A model generated the notes under the pieces. That model did not search any database and was not told the DNA's origin. It saw only the letters and a list, made by a program, of their open reading frames with translations. From Serratia marcescens (lineage in GTDB: Bacteria > Pseudomonadota > Gammaproteobacteria > Enterobacterales > Enterobacteriaceae): 64,000 bases of DNA. Location: NCBI GenBank assembly GCA_015548865.1, contig JADMXW010000005.1, positions 62,001 through 126,000 on the forward strand. The letters are read 5' to 3'. The position numbers and the translations under genes were made by a program. Shown here in pieces: positions 1 to 8,626 of this stretch. Each line of letters begins with the position of its first letter. The first letter of the stretch is position 1.

Positions 1-1590
1 TATGCCGCCATCAGCACACTGATGTTCACACTGGCGCTGCTGATGGCACTCTCCGTGCTGAGCAAAGCCTTCAGCGTATGGTTTACCCAGTTGCTTACCC
101 TGCACTGGCGCACCTGGCTGGTGGAAATCTTTTTGCAACGTTGGCTACAGCATCGCGCCTACCAACGGCTGGAAAGTCAGGCGTTAACGGATAACCCGGA
201 TCAGCGTATCGCAGAGGATTTGTCCCTGTTGGCGGAAAAAAGCCTGTCGCTAGGGCTGGGCTTGCTCAGCAATCTGGCTAACGCAGTCTCCTTTGCGGTG
301 ATCCTGTGGGGGCTGTCAGGTGCACTGTCACTGTCGTTGTGGGGACACGATATCCGTATTCCCGGCTATATGCTGTGGGTCGCGATTGCCTATGCACTGT
401 TCGGCTCCTGGATTATGGAGAAGGTTGGCAGGCCGCTGGTTGCTCTCAGCTACCAGCGGCAGCGTTACGAAGCGGACTTTCGCTATCAGTTGGTCCGGGT
501 ACGTGAACACGCAGAGCAAATCGCCTTTTATCGCGGAGAGAAGGAGGAAGCGCGACGTTTGCATGCCGCCTTTGCCGCCATTCGCCGCAACTGGCGCAGC
601 TTGATGACCTACAGCAAACGTGTCGCTTTTACCGAAACACTCTATATCGATGCCAGCAGCTTTGTGCCTTATCTGTTTGTTATCCCGCGCTACTTTGCCA
701 AAGAAATAACCATTGGCGGAGTAATGCAGATGAGCGTCGGCTTTTCCCGGCTGCGCACCGCGCTCTCGTGGTTCCTGTTTAACTATCAGGATCTGGCATT
801 GTTGCGCGCTGCGCTGCAGCGACTGTGTGATTTCGACGCGGCGCTATGCCATTCACAACACAGTGATATTCAGACCACTCCTGCCAACGATGGCATTCTG
901 CGTATTCGCAATTTGCAACTGCATCTGCCCGATGGCACAACGCTTTGCACATTGCCCGATACCGATATCCGCCCAGGGGAAAGCTGGATGATTGTCGGTG
1001 GTTCAGGGAACGGCAAGAGTACGCTGCTCCGTACACTGGCTGGGTTATGGCCTTACGGTAGCGGCAACATTGCGCTGCCCAGCGGAACCCGCTTGTTTCT
1101 TCCACAAAGAAGCTATCTTCCCGTGGGCACGCTGCGCGAAGCGCTGTGCTACCCCACAGGGGTATTTGATGACACCCACTGCCGAGAGGTGCTCAGACAA
1201 GTGCGGCTTGAGCACATCCTTGATGCATTGGATCAAGTACACCCGTGGGATAAATACCTCTCCGGTGGTGAACAGCAACGTCTGGCATTCGCACGCATCC
1301 TGTTACAGCGTCCAGATTATGTTTTTCTGGATGAAGCCACATCTGCACTCGATCGCGATAACGAAACCCATCTGTACCAATTGCTGCGCAATACGCTTCC
1401 TGCAACCACAGTGATCAGCGTGACGCACCATGCACATCTGGCGCACTGGCATCACCATCAATTGCAGGTGATTGCCCAGCCCAGAAACAGTGCGGAACCC
1501 AAATCGCCCTCGACCGTCGAAAACCAAGCACCCTTGCCGTCTGCCCAGGCCAGCCTGACGACCACAACACACATCATCAGGGAGCCATGA
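1..1590 (+). CDS. SbmA/BacA-like (YddA-type) ABC transporter, fused permease and ATPase, 5' end missing
   Basis: The reading frame is open to the left edge, so the true start lies outside the window. The visible part begins with membrane helices, continues with the ABC_membrane_2 pattern (DNPDQRIAEDL, about 75 residues in) and ends in a nucleotide-binding domain with Walker A GGSGNGKST (near residue 330), signature [11 protein letters not shown] and Walker B FLDEATSALD. Relatives (E. coli YddA, mycobacterial Rv1819c, peroxisomal ABCD proteins) have an exporter fold but may import peptides or cobalamin-like molecules. It sits 1 bp before tonB, so it is probably the inner-membrane step of the same system. 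Its substrate cannot be read from the sequence. The C-terminal tail after the ATPase is Ser/Pro/Thr-rich. Confidence 0.85.
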   Translation, partial: YAAISTLMFTLALLMALSVLSKAFSVWFTQLLTLHWRTWLVEIFLQRWLQHRAYQRLESQALTDNPDQRIAEDLSLLAEKSLSLGLGLLSNLANAVSFAVILWGLSGALSLSLWGHDIRIPGYMLWVAIAYALFGSWIMEKVGRPLVALSYQRQRYEADFRYQLVRVREHAEQIAFYRGEKEEARRLHAAFAAIRRNWRSLMTYSKRVAFTETLYIDASSFVPYLFVIPRYFAKEITIGGVMQMSVGFSRLRTALSWFLFNYQDLALLRAALQRLCDFDAALCHSQHSDIQTTPANDGILRIRNLQLHLPDGTTLCTLPDTDIRPGESWMIVGGSGNGKSTLLRTLAGLWPYGSGNIALPSGTRLFLPQRSYLPVGTLREALCYPTGVFDDTHCREVLRQVRLEHILDALDQVHPWDKYLSGGEQQRLAFARILLQRPDYVFLDEATSALDRDNETHLYQLLRNTLPATTVISVTHHAHLAHWHHHQLQVIAQPRNSAEPKSPSTVENQAPLPSAQASLTTTTHIIREP

Positions 1591-1591
1591 T

Positions 1592-2356
1592 ATGAACACG
1601 CTGACTATGACGTTATCCGGGGGGATGCGCATACGCATTGAGCAGGCTGCCACCGTCCTGTTAGCGGCACTTCTGCACGGAGGGGTAATTTATTACCTAT
1701 CAGCGACATCCGTAGTGGTCATGCCGCCTTCAGCCGCTCGCGCTATCAGCGTCGAGCTGGCACTCAGTGCCGAAACGAGCGTAACAGCAGCAGCATCGGC
1801 TCCACCCGCTCAGCAAGCAGAGGCCGTACCGCAAGAAAGCACACCGCCACTCGAGCCAGAGACGCCCACCGCCGAGTCACAGGAAACACCTGCGCCAGAA
1901 GCGGTGAAGAAACCTCCGGTGAAAAAACCGGTAGCTAAGGCACCGACCCGTAAAGCACCAACCGCTGAACCACAGCAAACCTCTGACAGGAGCAATGCAA
2001 CATCGGATGGTCATACCACTACACACATGGCAGCCCCGCTATCCCCCAGTGCGTCAACGGCCTCCGAAGGGGCAATTACGCCAGCATCTGCCACTGCGGA
2101 TCACCTGAATAACCCACCACCGCAATACCCTGCTCTGGCGTTGAAGCGCAAATGGCAGGGCACAGTACAGCTACGAGTACAAGTGCTGGAATCCGGACGG
2201 CCGGGTGAAATACAAATCGTGCGCAGCAGCGGGCGCGACATTCTCGATCAGGCTGCCGTGGCAGCAGTCCGACAATGGTCATTCGTTGCGGCACAACGGG
2301 GAGGAACCCCTATAGAAAGCTGGGCCAGCTTTCCGCTCAGTTTCAAACTGCAATAG
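1592..2356 (+). CDS. tonB: TonB family energy transducer
   Basis: 254 residues with the classic order: an uncleaved N-terminal membrane anchor (about residues 17-38), a long periplasmic Pro/Glu/Lys/Ala-rich spacer (VKKPPVKKPVAK), and a C-terminal TonB domain (PPPQYPALALKRKWQGTV, then GRDILDQAAVAAVRQWSF). TonB passes proton-motive energy from ExbB/ExbD to outer-membrane receptors. The start follows AGGGAG at about 8 bp, and the gene begins 1 bp after the ABC transporter stop. Because it is embedded with exbB, exbD and a transporter, it is probably a dedicated accessory TonB rather than the housekeeping copy. No TonB-dependent receptor is in the window; one may lie upstream. Confidence 0.9.
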   Translation: MNTLTMTLSGGMRIRIEQAATVLLAALLHGGVIYYLSATSVVVMPPSAARAISVELALSAETSVTAAASAPPAQQAEAVPQESTPPLEPETPTAESQETPAPEAVKKPPVKKPVAKAPTRKAPTAEPQQTSDRSNATSDGHTTTHMAAPLSPSASTASEGAITPASATADHLNNPPPQYPALALKRKWQGTVQLRVQVLESGRPGEIQIVRSSGRDILDQAAVAAVRQWSFVAAQRGGTPIESWASFPLSFKLQ

Positions 2357-2375
2357 TGCAAACAGGCACTCTTTT
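2355..2375 (+). terminator. weak hairpin with T-run after tonB
   Basis: AGTGC / GCACT arms around a 6-nt loop, followed by CTTTTT, overlapping the tonB stop codon and lying 60 bp before exbB. The stem is only 5 bp, so at most it would attenuate transcription within the operon. Confidence 0.25.
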
Positions 2376-2435
2376 TAATCTGGGCTGCATGGCAACTTGG
2401 CTGCCCCCTGACAAATAACACTATCGAGGTTACAA

Positions 2436-3122
2436 ATGACCCAGCTCAACAACAGCGGATATTCCATAGAAACGCTGACAATCTGGTTACTGATCGTCTT
2501 CTCTACCCTCACCTGGTCACTGGTGATTATCAAAAGCGTACAGTTCTCGCGTCTGAAGCGCCGAGACCGGCACTTCCTGCACGCTTTCTGGCACGCAAAT
2601 GCGCTGGCAGATGTCCATGTGGAACACCCTCAGTACACGGGTGCTGCCGCGAACGTCGCTCACGCAGGATTCGCCTCCCTTGAGGTAGATAGCCCCGCAA
2701 ACAGTGGACTGGCACAGTCCATCGATTTTCAAGACCGCTTTGAGCGTGCCCTGCGACATCAAATTCAACGCGAGAGCCAACGCCTGGAAGCGGGTCTGGC
2801 CTTGATGGCATCTATTGGCTCCATTTCGCCGTTTATCGGCCTTTTTGGCACCGTGTGGGGTATCATGGAAGCGTTGCAGAGCATCAGTCAGGCAGGCAGT
2901 GCCAGTCTGGAAACCGTCGCGGGTCCCGTCGGTTCCGCCTTACTGGCCACCGGGATTGGTATCGCCGTCGCAGTTCCAGCTGTACTGGGTTACAACTACT
3001 TTTTGCGTCGGGTAAAAAACGCCGTCGCCCGTTTGGATGACTTCGCCCACGATTTTTACAATGTGGTGCAAAAGAACGGTTTCAGCCCCACTCCCACGAC
3101 TCACATCGCATCACATCCCTGA
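2436..3122 (+). CDS. exbB: ExbB/TolQ/MotA family proton channel subunit
   Basis: 228 residues. The first membrane helix is at residues 13-32 (LTIWLLIVFSTLTWSLVII). A cytoplasmic segment follows, then two C-terminal helices within the family signature SIGSISPFIGLFGTVWGIME and the GPVGSALLATGIGIAVAVPA stretch. It works with ExbD to form the proton-driven motor that energises TonB. There is no N-terminal extension, so it is TolQ-sized. The intergenic start context GAGG followed by ATG supports translation here. It lies 79 bp after tonB and 13 bp before exbD, which is consistent with one operon. Confidence 0.92.
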   Translation: MTQLNNSGYSIETLTIWLLIVFSTLTWSLVIIKSVQFSRLKRRDRHFLHAFWHANALADVHVEHPQYTGAAANVAHAGFASLEVDSPANSGLAQSIDFQDRFERALRHQIQRESQRLEAGLALMASIGSISPFIGLFGTVWGIMEALQSISQAGSASLETVAGPVGSALLATGIGIAVAVPAVLGYNYFLRRVKNAVARLDDFAHDFYNVVQKNGFSPTPTTHIASHP

Positions 3123-3135
3123 CAGGAGCACCAAC

Positions 3136-3537
3136 ATGGCTTTTTCTCCCCACTCAACATCGGAGCTGCAAAGTGAAATCAATGTCACACCGTTGGTGGA
3201 TGTGATGCTGGTACTGCTGGTCGTATTTATTGTCACTGCACCGCTACTCACCAACGCCGTGCCAGTCAATTTACCAAAAACGGCGGCTACCGCACCGCCA
3301 GACACGCAGCAGCCACTGGTCGTCAGTATCGACGACAAAGGCCAACTGTTCGTCGCGCAGACACCGCTCCCCCTTGAACAGTTGGAGTCTCGTCTACTCG
3401 CGGCACGTAACGAAAATGAACACATTCAGGTGCAATTGCGGGCTAGTGAAACGGTAAATTACGGCCTGGTGGCAAGATCACTGGTTAGCATTGAACGCGC
3501 GGGCATCAGCAAGGTGGCAATTGTGACTGCACGTTAA
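3136..3537 (+). CDS. exbD: ExbD/TolR family biopolymer transport protein
   Basis: 133 residues starting MAFSPHSTSELQSEINVTPL. One membrane helix (about 23-42) contains the family motif INVTPLVDVMLVLLVVFIV, whose Asp is the proton-carrying residue of ExbD/TolR. A small periplasmic domain follows (LVVSIDDKGQLFV ... ARSLVSIERAGISKVAIV). An in-frame ATG exists 33 codons upstream, but it overlaps exbB. The ATG at 3136 follows CAGGAG at a proper distance, so that start was chosen. It completes the TonB-ExbB-ExbD motor. Confidence 0.92.
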   Translation: MAFSPHSTSELQSEINVTPLVDVMLVLLVVFIVTAPLLTNAVPVNLPKTAATAPPDTQQPLVVSIDDKGQLFVAQTPLPLEQLESRLLAARNENEHIQVQLRASETVNYGLVARSLVSIERAGISKVAIVTAR

Positions 3538-3670
3538 CCTCTCAATATGCCTAACTGAGCATAAACAGAAGCTTGCCAAGACTCGAATTTCAGTCATCTG
3601 CCTGTTGTGTTTTGCTGCTCCTCCAGTAGAGTGAGCAGTATTTCCCGATATTCATCAGGGCAGTCAGTTT

Positions 3671-3699
3671 GAGCAAAGCGCTGTGCAACCGCTTTGCTC
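3671..3699 (+). terminator. strong hairpin between exbD and the TPR-like gene
   Basis: GAGCAAAGCG / CGCTTTGCTC is a perfect 10-bp stem with a 9-nt loop, ending 25 bp before the next start codon. The T content downstream is modest (CTTGTCC). It could end the ABC-tonB-exbBD transcript or lower expression of the two following genes. Confidence 0.45.
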
Positions 3700-3724
3700 C
3701 TTGTCCGTCAAACAGGAAGTGAGA

Positions 3725-5890
3725 ATGAAAGGTATTTCCTTATTGGCTGGCGCACTTGCACTTCTCTTCAGCGGCCAGGCGTTCAGTTCAGGCGATGACG
3801 TATGCGGCTTTTCCGATGCGGAGTGTGGTATTGCTGCACTGCCTTATCTGGAGCCAAATAACGACACCCGCGTCAATCTGATCTTGCTGCAAAGCAGCCG
3901 CAACCATTTGTCTCTTCCGCTGCCACAGCCGCTACCCGATCAGACGCGAACGCGAGTGAATCCGTTTACTGCCTATCGCGTAATGGGGCTGACAGCCAGC
4001 GAAACAGATTCTGACGAAACCGCTGCGGACAGCACCAATCAACCATCACCGCTAACGGCTAAAGCCAAACAGTTAGGCCTTCCTCCTGACGTTCAGGCGC
4101 AGATGGATACGCTGGCACCGGAGGAAAACGAAGGCCGCCACATCTCCAATGACATCAACGCAGTAGAAGCCTTTTTCGATGTGCTACTGGCGGATACCCA
4201 GCTCACAGCACCGCAGCGAACCCTGCTTGCGCAGGCCCGTATCAACATGCTTTCCTCCTCAACCACGTTGGCAACGCTTACCCGCGATCTCGCAAGCCTG
4301 CCCGCTGACGGTCATGCCGGAGAACTCAAACAGTATTTGATCAATGCAGTCGCTTTTTACCAAGGTGTCTTTGAACAGGCCAACGGTGGCTTTCAGGCGC
4401 TGACGACAGCCAACCAGCCTTGGGTGGCCGAAACAGCACGCTACATGCTGATTCGCGTTGCGCTGAATCAGGCGATGGAAAATGCCCTGGATGAATACAA
4501 CATGTTCAATGTCAATAAGGCAGACAAAGAACAAGGACGGCGTGCTGTCGAACGCATTGATGCTTATCTGCACGCTTACCCGAAGGGCCGATATATCGAT
4601 TCCGCCCGTGGGCTCTATCGCCGTGCGTATTGGGTGATTGGTGATGAAAACGCCTTGTCGGCACGCTATCAACAGGTGATAGCCGCGCAGAAAGATCTGG
4701 ATGCATTGCAGACAATCAATAATGAAATTGACAACAAGCTTCTGGAAAGCAGCAGTTTTATTCAGACGCCAGAAGCACCATTGCTAATGCTGGTACAAGA
4801 TCTGAAACGACTGCGTAGCGACAAGGGTTGGATGCAGTGGCCCGCGTTAACAGAGGCTGAGCTGATCGCCCAGCAGGCCATGTTTGACGATGCAGGTATG
4901 CAGCAGCAGTATCGCTATCTGCACGCTGCCTTCCACTATTATCAGCAGAGGGATGCCGCAGCCACGCTGGCATTGATTCCAGAAGAAACGGGCAACGACC
5001 TGACGGACACCACAAATTTCAGTCTTCAGGTACTGCGCGGTTTGGCGCTGGAGGCAGAACATGGCTGGCAAGAAGCGGAAACGCATTGGCGGCATCTATT
5101 GACGCTAAAAACTAACGAAACACAGCAGCAGTATCTGCAACTTTCCTTGGCGGAAACGTTGGTCAAAGCAGGCCGCCCTGACGCTATTTTTGCACCTGAC
5201 AGCCCAGTCAAAAATCTGCGTTTCAGATCGGCGGTGTTGAAAACCTCTGCCAACGCGGATCTGCTGCGCCAGCAAACCGGTGAGCAACAAACACATGAAG
5301 AACGTGCCGTCGCACTGCATACGTTGCTGACCCAATCGCTGATACACCGTGACTATGCTGCCTATCTCAAAGACAGCGAGTTGCTGCGTACCATCGCACC
5401 GTTGAAAAGCGCAGAAAACGCCAGTTGGAATATGGAAGATCTCACCGTTTTCGCATGGGATGGCAGCGATACTGAAGAGGGGTATCAATGCCCAGCGCTG
5501 ACAACTGTGGTATCCACGTTGAATAAACGACCTAATGATGCCCACGCAACCAATTGTCTGGGGGAATTCTTTTTCCGTACCGGAAATGACGTTGGGTTTG
5601 ATTGGGGTGAAAGCAACCAGTTGGAAACCTTAACCAGCGCGCCCAGTCAATTCAAAGGGCAAGCCTATTCCCGATTGGACGCTTACATGAAAGTAATTGC
5701 CGATCCACACGCACCGCCGGAAGATAAAAGCTACGCACTTTATCGCGCCATTTACTGTTTTGCGCCCAGTGGTATGAACGATTGTGGCACGCAAGAGATT
5801 AGTAAGACAACGCGAAAGGCCTGGTTTACACAGCTAAAAAGCGAATTCAAAGGCAGCCAATGGGCCACGCAGCTCAAATACTACTGGTAG
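3725..5890 (+). CDS. large periplasmic helical-repeat (TPR/YfiO-like) protein of unknown function
   Basis: 721 residues. The start at 3725 was chosen over an upstream in-frame ATG because it follows AGGA by 7 bp and opens directly into a signal peptide (MKGISLLAGALALLFSGQAF). The mature protein is rich in Ala/Leu/Gln helices with repeated TPR-like spacing (for example ARYMLIRVALNQAMENALDEY, DAYLHAYPKGRYIDSARGLY), which resembles the YfiO/BamD-like annotation often given to such proteins. Two Cys pairs (DVCGFSDAEC near the N terminus, CFAPSGMNDC near the C terminus) suggest disulfides in the periplasm. There is no lipobox. It overlaps the DUF3142 gene by 31 bp, so the two are translationally linked. 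Function is unknown; a scaffold or partner of the TonB system is an inference from position. Confidence 0.75.
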   Translation: MKGISLLAGALALLFSGQAFSSGDDVCGFSDAECGIAALPYLEPNNDTRVNLILLQSSRNHLSLPLPQPLPDQTRTRVNPFTAYRVMGLTASETDSDETAADSTNQPSPLTAKAKQLGLPPDVQAQMDTLAPEENEGRHISNDINAVEAFFDVLLADTQLTAPQRTLLAQARINMLSSSTTLATLTRDLASLPADGHAGELKQYLINAVAFYQGVFEQANGGFQALTTANQPWVAETARYMLIRVALNQAMENALDEYNMFNVNKADKEQGRRAVERIDAYLHAYPKGRYIDSARGLYRRAYWVIGDENALSARYQQVIAAQKDLDALQTINNEIDNKLLESSSFIQTPEAPLLMLVQDLKRLRSDKGWMQWPALTEAELIAQQAMFDDAGMQQQYRYLHAAFHYYQQRDAAATLALIPEETGNDLTDTTNFSLQVLRGLALEAEHGWQEAETHWRHLLTLKTNETQQQYLQLSLAETLVKAGRPDAIFAPDSPVKNLRFRSAVLKTSANADLLRQQTGEQQTHEERAVALHTLLTQSLIHRDYAAYLKDSELLRTIAPLKSAENASWNMEDLTVFAWDGSDTEEGYQCPALTTVVSTLNKRPNDAHATNCLGEFFFRTGNDVGFDWGESNQLETLTSAPSQFKGQAYSRLDAYMKVIADPHAPPEDKSYALYRAIYCFAPSGMNDCGTQEISKTTRKAWFTQLKSEFKGSQWATQLKYYW

Positions 5891-6603
5891 TCGCCTGCGT
5901 TCTGTTCACGAACGCTGCCAATGCTGAACGCGTTAACGCCGCCCATTACCAAGATTTTTGGTTATGGGCGGCAGTAAAACCACAGCCAGTGCTGCATCAG
6001 GCGCACACGCTCTATCTGCATCAGGGAGAAATCGCCCGCCGTCAGGGGAAAACGGTATTTTTACGTCAGGGATTGCCCGCCAGCCCGCTGCGGGTAGACA
6101 GCCTTTGGCTCTCCTACCGTATTACGATGTTGGATCTCTCTGAAAAACACCTTAACCGAATGCTCAAAGCGCAGGCGCGATGGCGCGCATTGGGTAACCA
6201 AGTAAACGGCATCCAGATCGATTTTGACGCCCGTAGCTACCAGTTGGCCGGTTACGTAAAATTTTTGCAGACCTTACGCCAGCGTCTGCCTGCAGACACG
6301 CAGCTCAGTGTCACTGGGCTGCTGGATTGGGCAAAAACCGGGGACGTCGGCACACTGAATCGGCTTGGCGGCGTCATTGATGAGCTAGTGGTTCAGACCT
6401 ACCAAGGGCGATCCACCGTAACACGCTATGCGGAGTATCTGCCCGCGCTGCTGAAACTGAAGATTCCCTTCCGTCTTGGTCTGGTACAACACGGACAATG
6501 GGATGAACGCTGGCAGCGCCGTTTGGCCGCCTCCCCCTATTACCGTGGCAACGTAGTATTTCTGATCAACCCGCCGCCAGAAAGGGCTGCCCTCAGTAAA
6601 TGA
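5860..6603 (+). CDS. DUF3142-type secreted protein
   Basis: 247 residues with an N-terminal hydrophobic signal (AQILLVVACVLFTNAANA, cleavage probably after ANA). The body has the look of a TIM-barrel-like DUF3142 protein: HYQDFWLWAAVKPQPV, GIQIDFDARSYQLAGYVKFL, LSVTGLLDWAKTGDV, DELVVQTYQGRSTV. The IQIDFDAR strand resembles the acidic strand end of glycosidase-like barrels, but no activity is established to my knowledge. It starts inside the preceding gene (31-bp overlap) and ends 8 bp before the convergent trmL. It is the last gene of the TonB/ABC cluster. Confidence 0.75.
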   Translation: MGHAAQILLVVACVLFTNAANAERVNAAHYQDFWLWAAVKPQPVLHQAHTLYLHQGEIARRQGKTVFLRQGLPASPLRVDSLWLSYRITMLDLSEKHLNRMLKAQARWRALGNQVNGIQIDFDARSYQLAGYVKFLQTLRQRLPADTQLSVTGLLDWAKTGDVGTLNRLGGVIDELVVQTYQGRSTVTRYAEYLPALLKLKIPFRLGLVQHGQWDERWQRRLAASPYYRGNVVFLINPPPERAALSK

Positions 6604-6610
6604 TCTTGTG

Positions 6611-7075
6611 TTAGCTGCCGCCACCAAATCCGTTTTGCCGCCACGCTTCGTAGCTAATGATGGCAACCGCATTAGAGAGATTGAGGCTGCGGTTGTTTGA
6701 CTGCATTGGAATACGAATACGCTGCTCCGAAGAGAAACCGTTACGAATGGCATCCGGTAATCCGGCCGTTTCCGAGCCGAACAGCAGAACATCTCCCGGC
6801 TGATAGGCGGGTTGATCGTAAGGGCGGCTGCCTTTAGTCGTGCAGGCAAAAATACGCTGTCCGGCTACAGCGGCCAGAAAATCCTGATAATTTTTATGGC
6901 GGCTGACATTCGCCAGATCGTGATAATCCAGTCCGGCGCGGCGCACCTTTTTTTCATCGAGATCGAAACCCATAGGTTCAATTAGATGCAGTTTGCAGCC
7001 ATTATTGGCCACCAGGCGGATGATATTACCGGTGTTCGGAGCAATTTGTGGCTCATAGAGCGCAATATGAAACAT
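6611..7075 (-). CDS. trmL: tRNA (cytidine/uridine-34 2'-O-)-methyltransferase TrmL
   Basis: 154 residues, the usual TrmL (YibK) length. It methylates the ribose of the wobble nucleotide in tRNA-Leu isoacceptors using S-adenosylmethionine. SPOUT trefoil-knot motifs are clear: N-terminal [18 protein letters not shown], then [11 protein letters not shown] and the C-terminal [18 protein letters not shown], which forms the cofactor pocket. It is transcribed leftward, convergent with the DUF3142 gene and divergent from the DUF2756 gene, so it stands alone. Confidence 0.95.
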   Translation of the reverse strand: MFHIALYEPQIAPNTGNIIRLVANNGCKLHLIEPMGFDLDEKKVRRAGLDYHDLANVSRHKNYQDFLAAVAGQRIFACTTKGSRPYDQPAYQPGDVLLFGSETAGLPDAIRNGFSSEQRIRIPMQSNNRSLNLSNAVAIISYEAWRQNGFGGGS

Positions 7076-7209
7076 GGGAGTACGTCAACAGAAGCTTCTC
7101 AGACCGCCAGTATATAACAAGGCGCTCATGCGCCCTAGGCAGGAATTCAGACAACATGCCGCGACGTTTTTCAACCAGACGCGTACACTGTATACAGGAG
7201 GTACGCATC

Positions 7210-7491
7210 ATGACACGTTATTTGATCCCTATTTTCTGCCTGGCCCTAGCGTCACTAAGCGCACCGGCTGGCAGCGCACAAATGCCAACGCAGCAGCAGC
7301 AAATAGAAAACGGCATCCCCAGCCAGCAACGCCTGCAACAGCAGATGCAACAAAACCAGCAGTTGCAGCAACAACAGCTGAATCAGGATATTCAGCGCCG
7401 TAGCCAGGAGCAGCAGCAGGAGCTGCGGCGTCAACTCCAGCAAAATCAGCAGCGGACTCAGCAGCAGAATCAAAGCCAGCCGCGTTACTGA
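7210..7491 (+). CDS. small secreted Gln-rich protein (DUF2756 / YhhA-like)
   Basis: 93 residues starting at an ATG with an excellent AGGAGGT site 7 bp upstream. A signal peptide (MTRYLIPIFCLALASLSAP ... GSAQ) precedes a mature part that is almost half glutamine with Arg and Asn (QQLQQQQLNQDIQRRSQ), predicted to be helical and extended. It resembles E. coli YhhA (DUF2756), which is encoded next to ugpQ. Here it is separated from ugpQ by the AEC transporter gene, which fits the same neighbourhood. Function is unknown. The long leucine-rich frame on the opposite strand is a by-product of the CAG/CAA repeats. Confidence 0.75.
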   Translation: MTRYLIPIFCLALASLSAPAGSAQMPTQQQQIENGIPSQQRLQQQMQQNQQLQQQQLNQDIQRRSQEQQQELRRQLQQNQQRTQQQNQSQPRY

Positions 7492-7495
7492 CCCG

Positions 7496-8452
7496 CTACA
7501 GGCTAACCCCCATCAGCGCCAGAATCAGCGGCGTGGTCAGCGCCGCCAGCGCTGTAGATAACAGCAGGCTGGCGGCAATGGGGCCGCCCAGCACGTTAAA
7601 CTGGCGTGACATCAGGTAGAGGTTAACGCCTACCGCCATCGAACCTAGCAGAACCACCACGCGTGTTTCCATTTCCGGCAGCCCGAGCATAACCGCCAGC
7701 CCCCAGATCACCAGCGGCTGCACCAGCAGTTTGAGAAAACACACCACCGCGCTGATTTGCCAACCATCGCGCACCCGATATTCTGCCAGCCCCATACCAA
7801 GTGAAATCAGCGAGAGCGGTACCGCCGCCTGTGAAAGCATTCCTACCGGCTGATCGATAAAATCCGGCAGGGAGAATCCGGTCAGACTGAACAACGTGCC
7901 GGATAAGATCCCGATAATCAGCGGGTTTTTCAGCACCCCAGCGGCCGTCTTGCCAAATCCTTGTAGCGACAGCGCACCGTTACGCGCCCACTCCACCGAA
8001 ACAGTGACCAGCGTCCACAAAATCAGGCCGTTAAACACCAACACCAGCGCCACGGAAGGCACCGCCTCTTCACCCAGAATCGTAGTGGCCAGCGGTAAAC
8101 CCAGCATGACGTTGTTGGAAAAGATACCGCTCAACGCAAATACTGAGCCAGAGACGCCATCCAGATCAAACACCTTGCGTGCAACGATACGGCCAATCAC
8201 GAACACGATCAGGCAACTGCCGAAAAATGCGATCAGCAATCGAGCATCCACCGGGGGGCGCCTGGAGAAATCACTCATCATGCGGAACAGCATGGCAGGC
8301 AAGGCGACAGAGAAGACAAAGCGGCTGACGCCATCGGTGAACGCGGTGGGCCATTTGGCAAACCGGATCAGGCTGTAGCCAAGAATAATCAATACAAACA
8401 GTGGTAATGAAATCACCACTTGGTGCCAAAAGGAGAGTACAAAGGGGGGCAT
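7496..8452 (-). CDS. AEC family (auxin efflux carrier-like) transporter
   Basis: 318 residues and very hydrophobic, with about ten membrane segments in two halves. The first is VISLPLFVLIILGYSLI, and later helices include LIWTLVTVSVEWA and VVVLLGSMAVGVNLYLM. The FSNNVMLGLPLA stretch is typical of AEC proteins such as E. coli YfdV, which are proposed carriers of small organic acids. The substrate is unknown. It is convergent with the DUF2756 gene and ends 5 bp from it. No regulator is adjacent. Confidence 0.85.
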   Translation of the reverse strand: MPPFVLSFWHQVVISLPLFVLIILGYSLIRFAKWPTAFTDGVSRFVFSVALPAMLFRMMSDFSRRPPVDARLLIAFFGSCLIVFVIGRIVARKVFDLDGVSGSVFALSGIFSNNVMLGLPLATTILGEEAVPSVALVLVFNGLILWTLVTVSVEWARNGALSLQGFGKTAAGVLKNPLIIGILSGTLFSLTGFSLPDFIDQPVGMLSQAAVPLSLISLGMGLAEYRVRDGWQISAVVCFLKLLVQPLVIWGLAVMLGLPEMETRVVVLLGSMAVGVNLYLMSRQFNVLGGPIAASLLLSTALAALTTPLILALMGVSL

Positions 8453-8592
8453 AGGTAATCCTTCAATGCCTCACTCAGCAGCGCCAGATAGCCTGATTAA
8501 TGTAAGCGCCCACTAACAAGCCCGGCCACATCAGGCAACCTCGCACATACGGAAAGGCGCGCAATCACCAGCTTATTAGACGAATTATTATC

Positions 8593-8615
8593 TCCCCTGA
8601 GCATTACTCAGGGGA
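8593..8615 (-). terminator. hairpin downstream of ugpQ
   Basis: CCCCTGAG / CTCAGGGG arms with a 5-nt loop (plus a closing T-A pair), 12 bp past the ugpQ stop. There is no clear T-run on the minus strand, so termination efficiency is uncertain. Confidence 0.45.
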
Positions 8616-8626
8616 TATGGGCGGAT

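Noticed and set aside
7255-7473. Leucine-rich minus-strand frame of 72 codons
   Set aside because: It is the complement of CAG/CAA glutamine codons in the DUF2756 gene.
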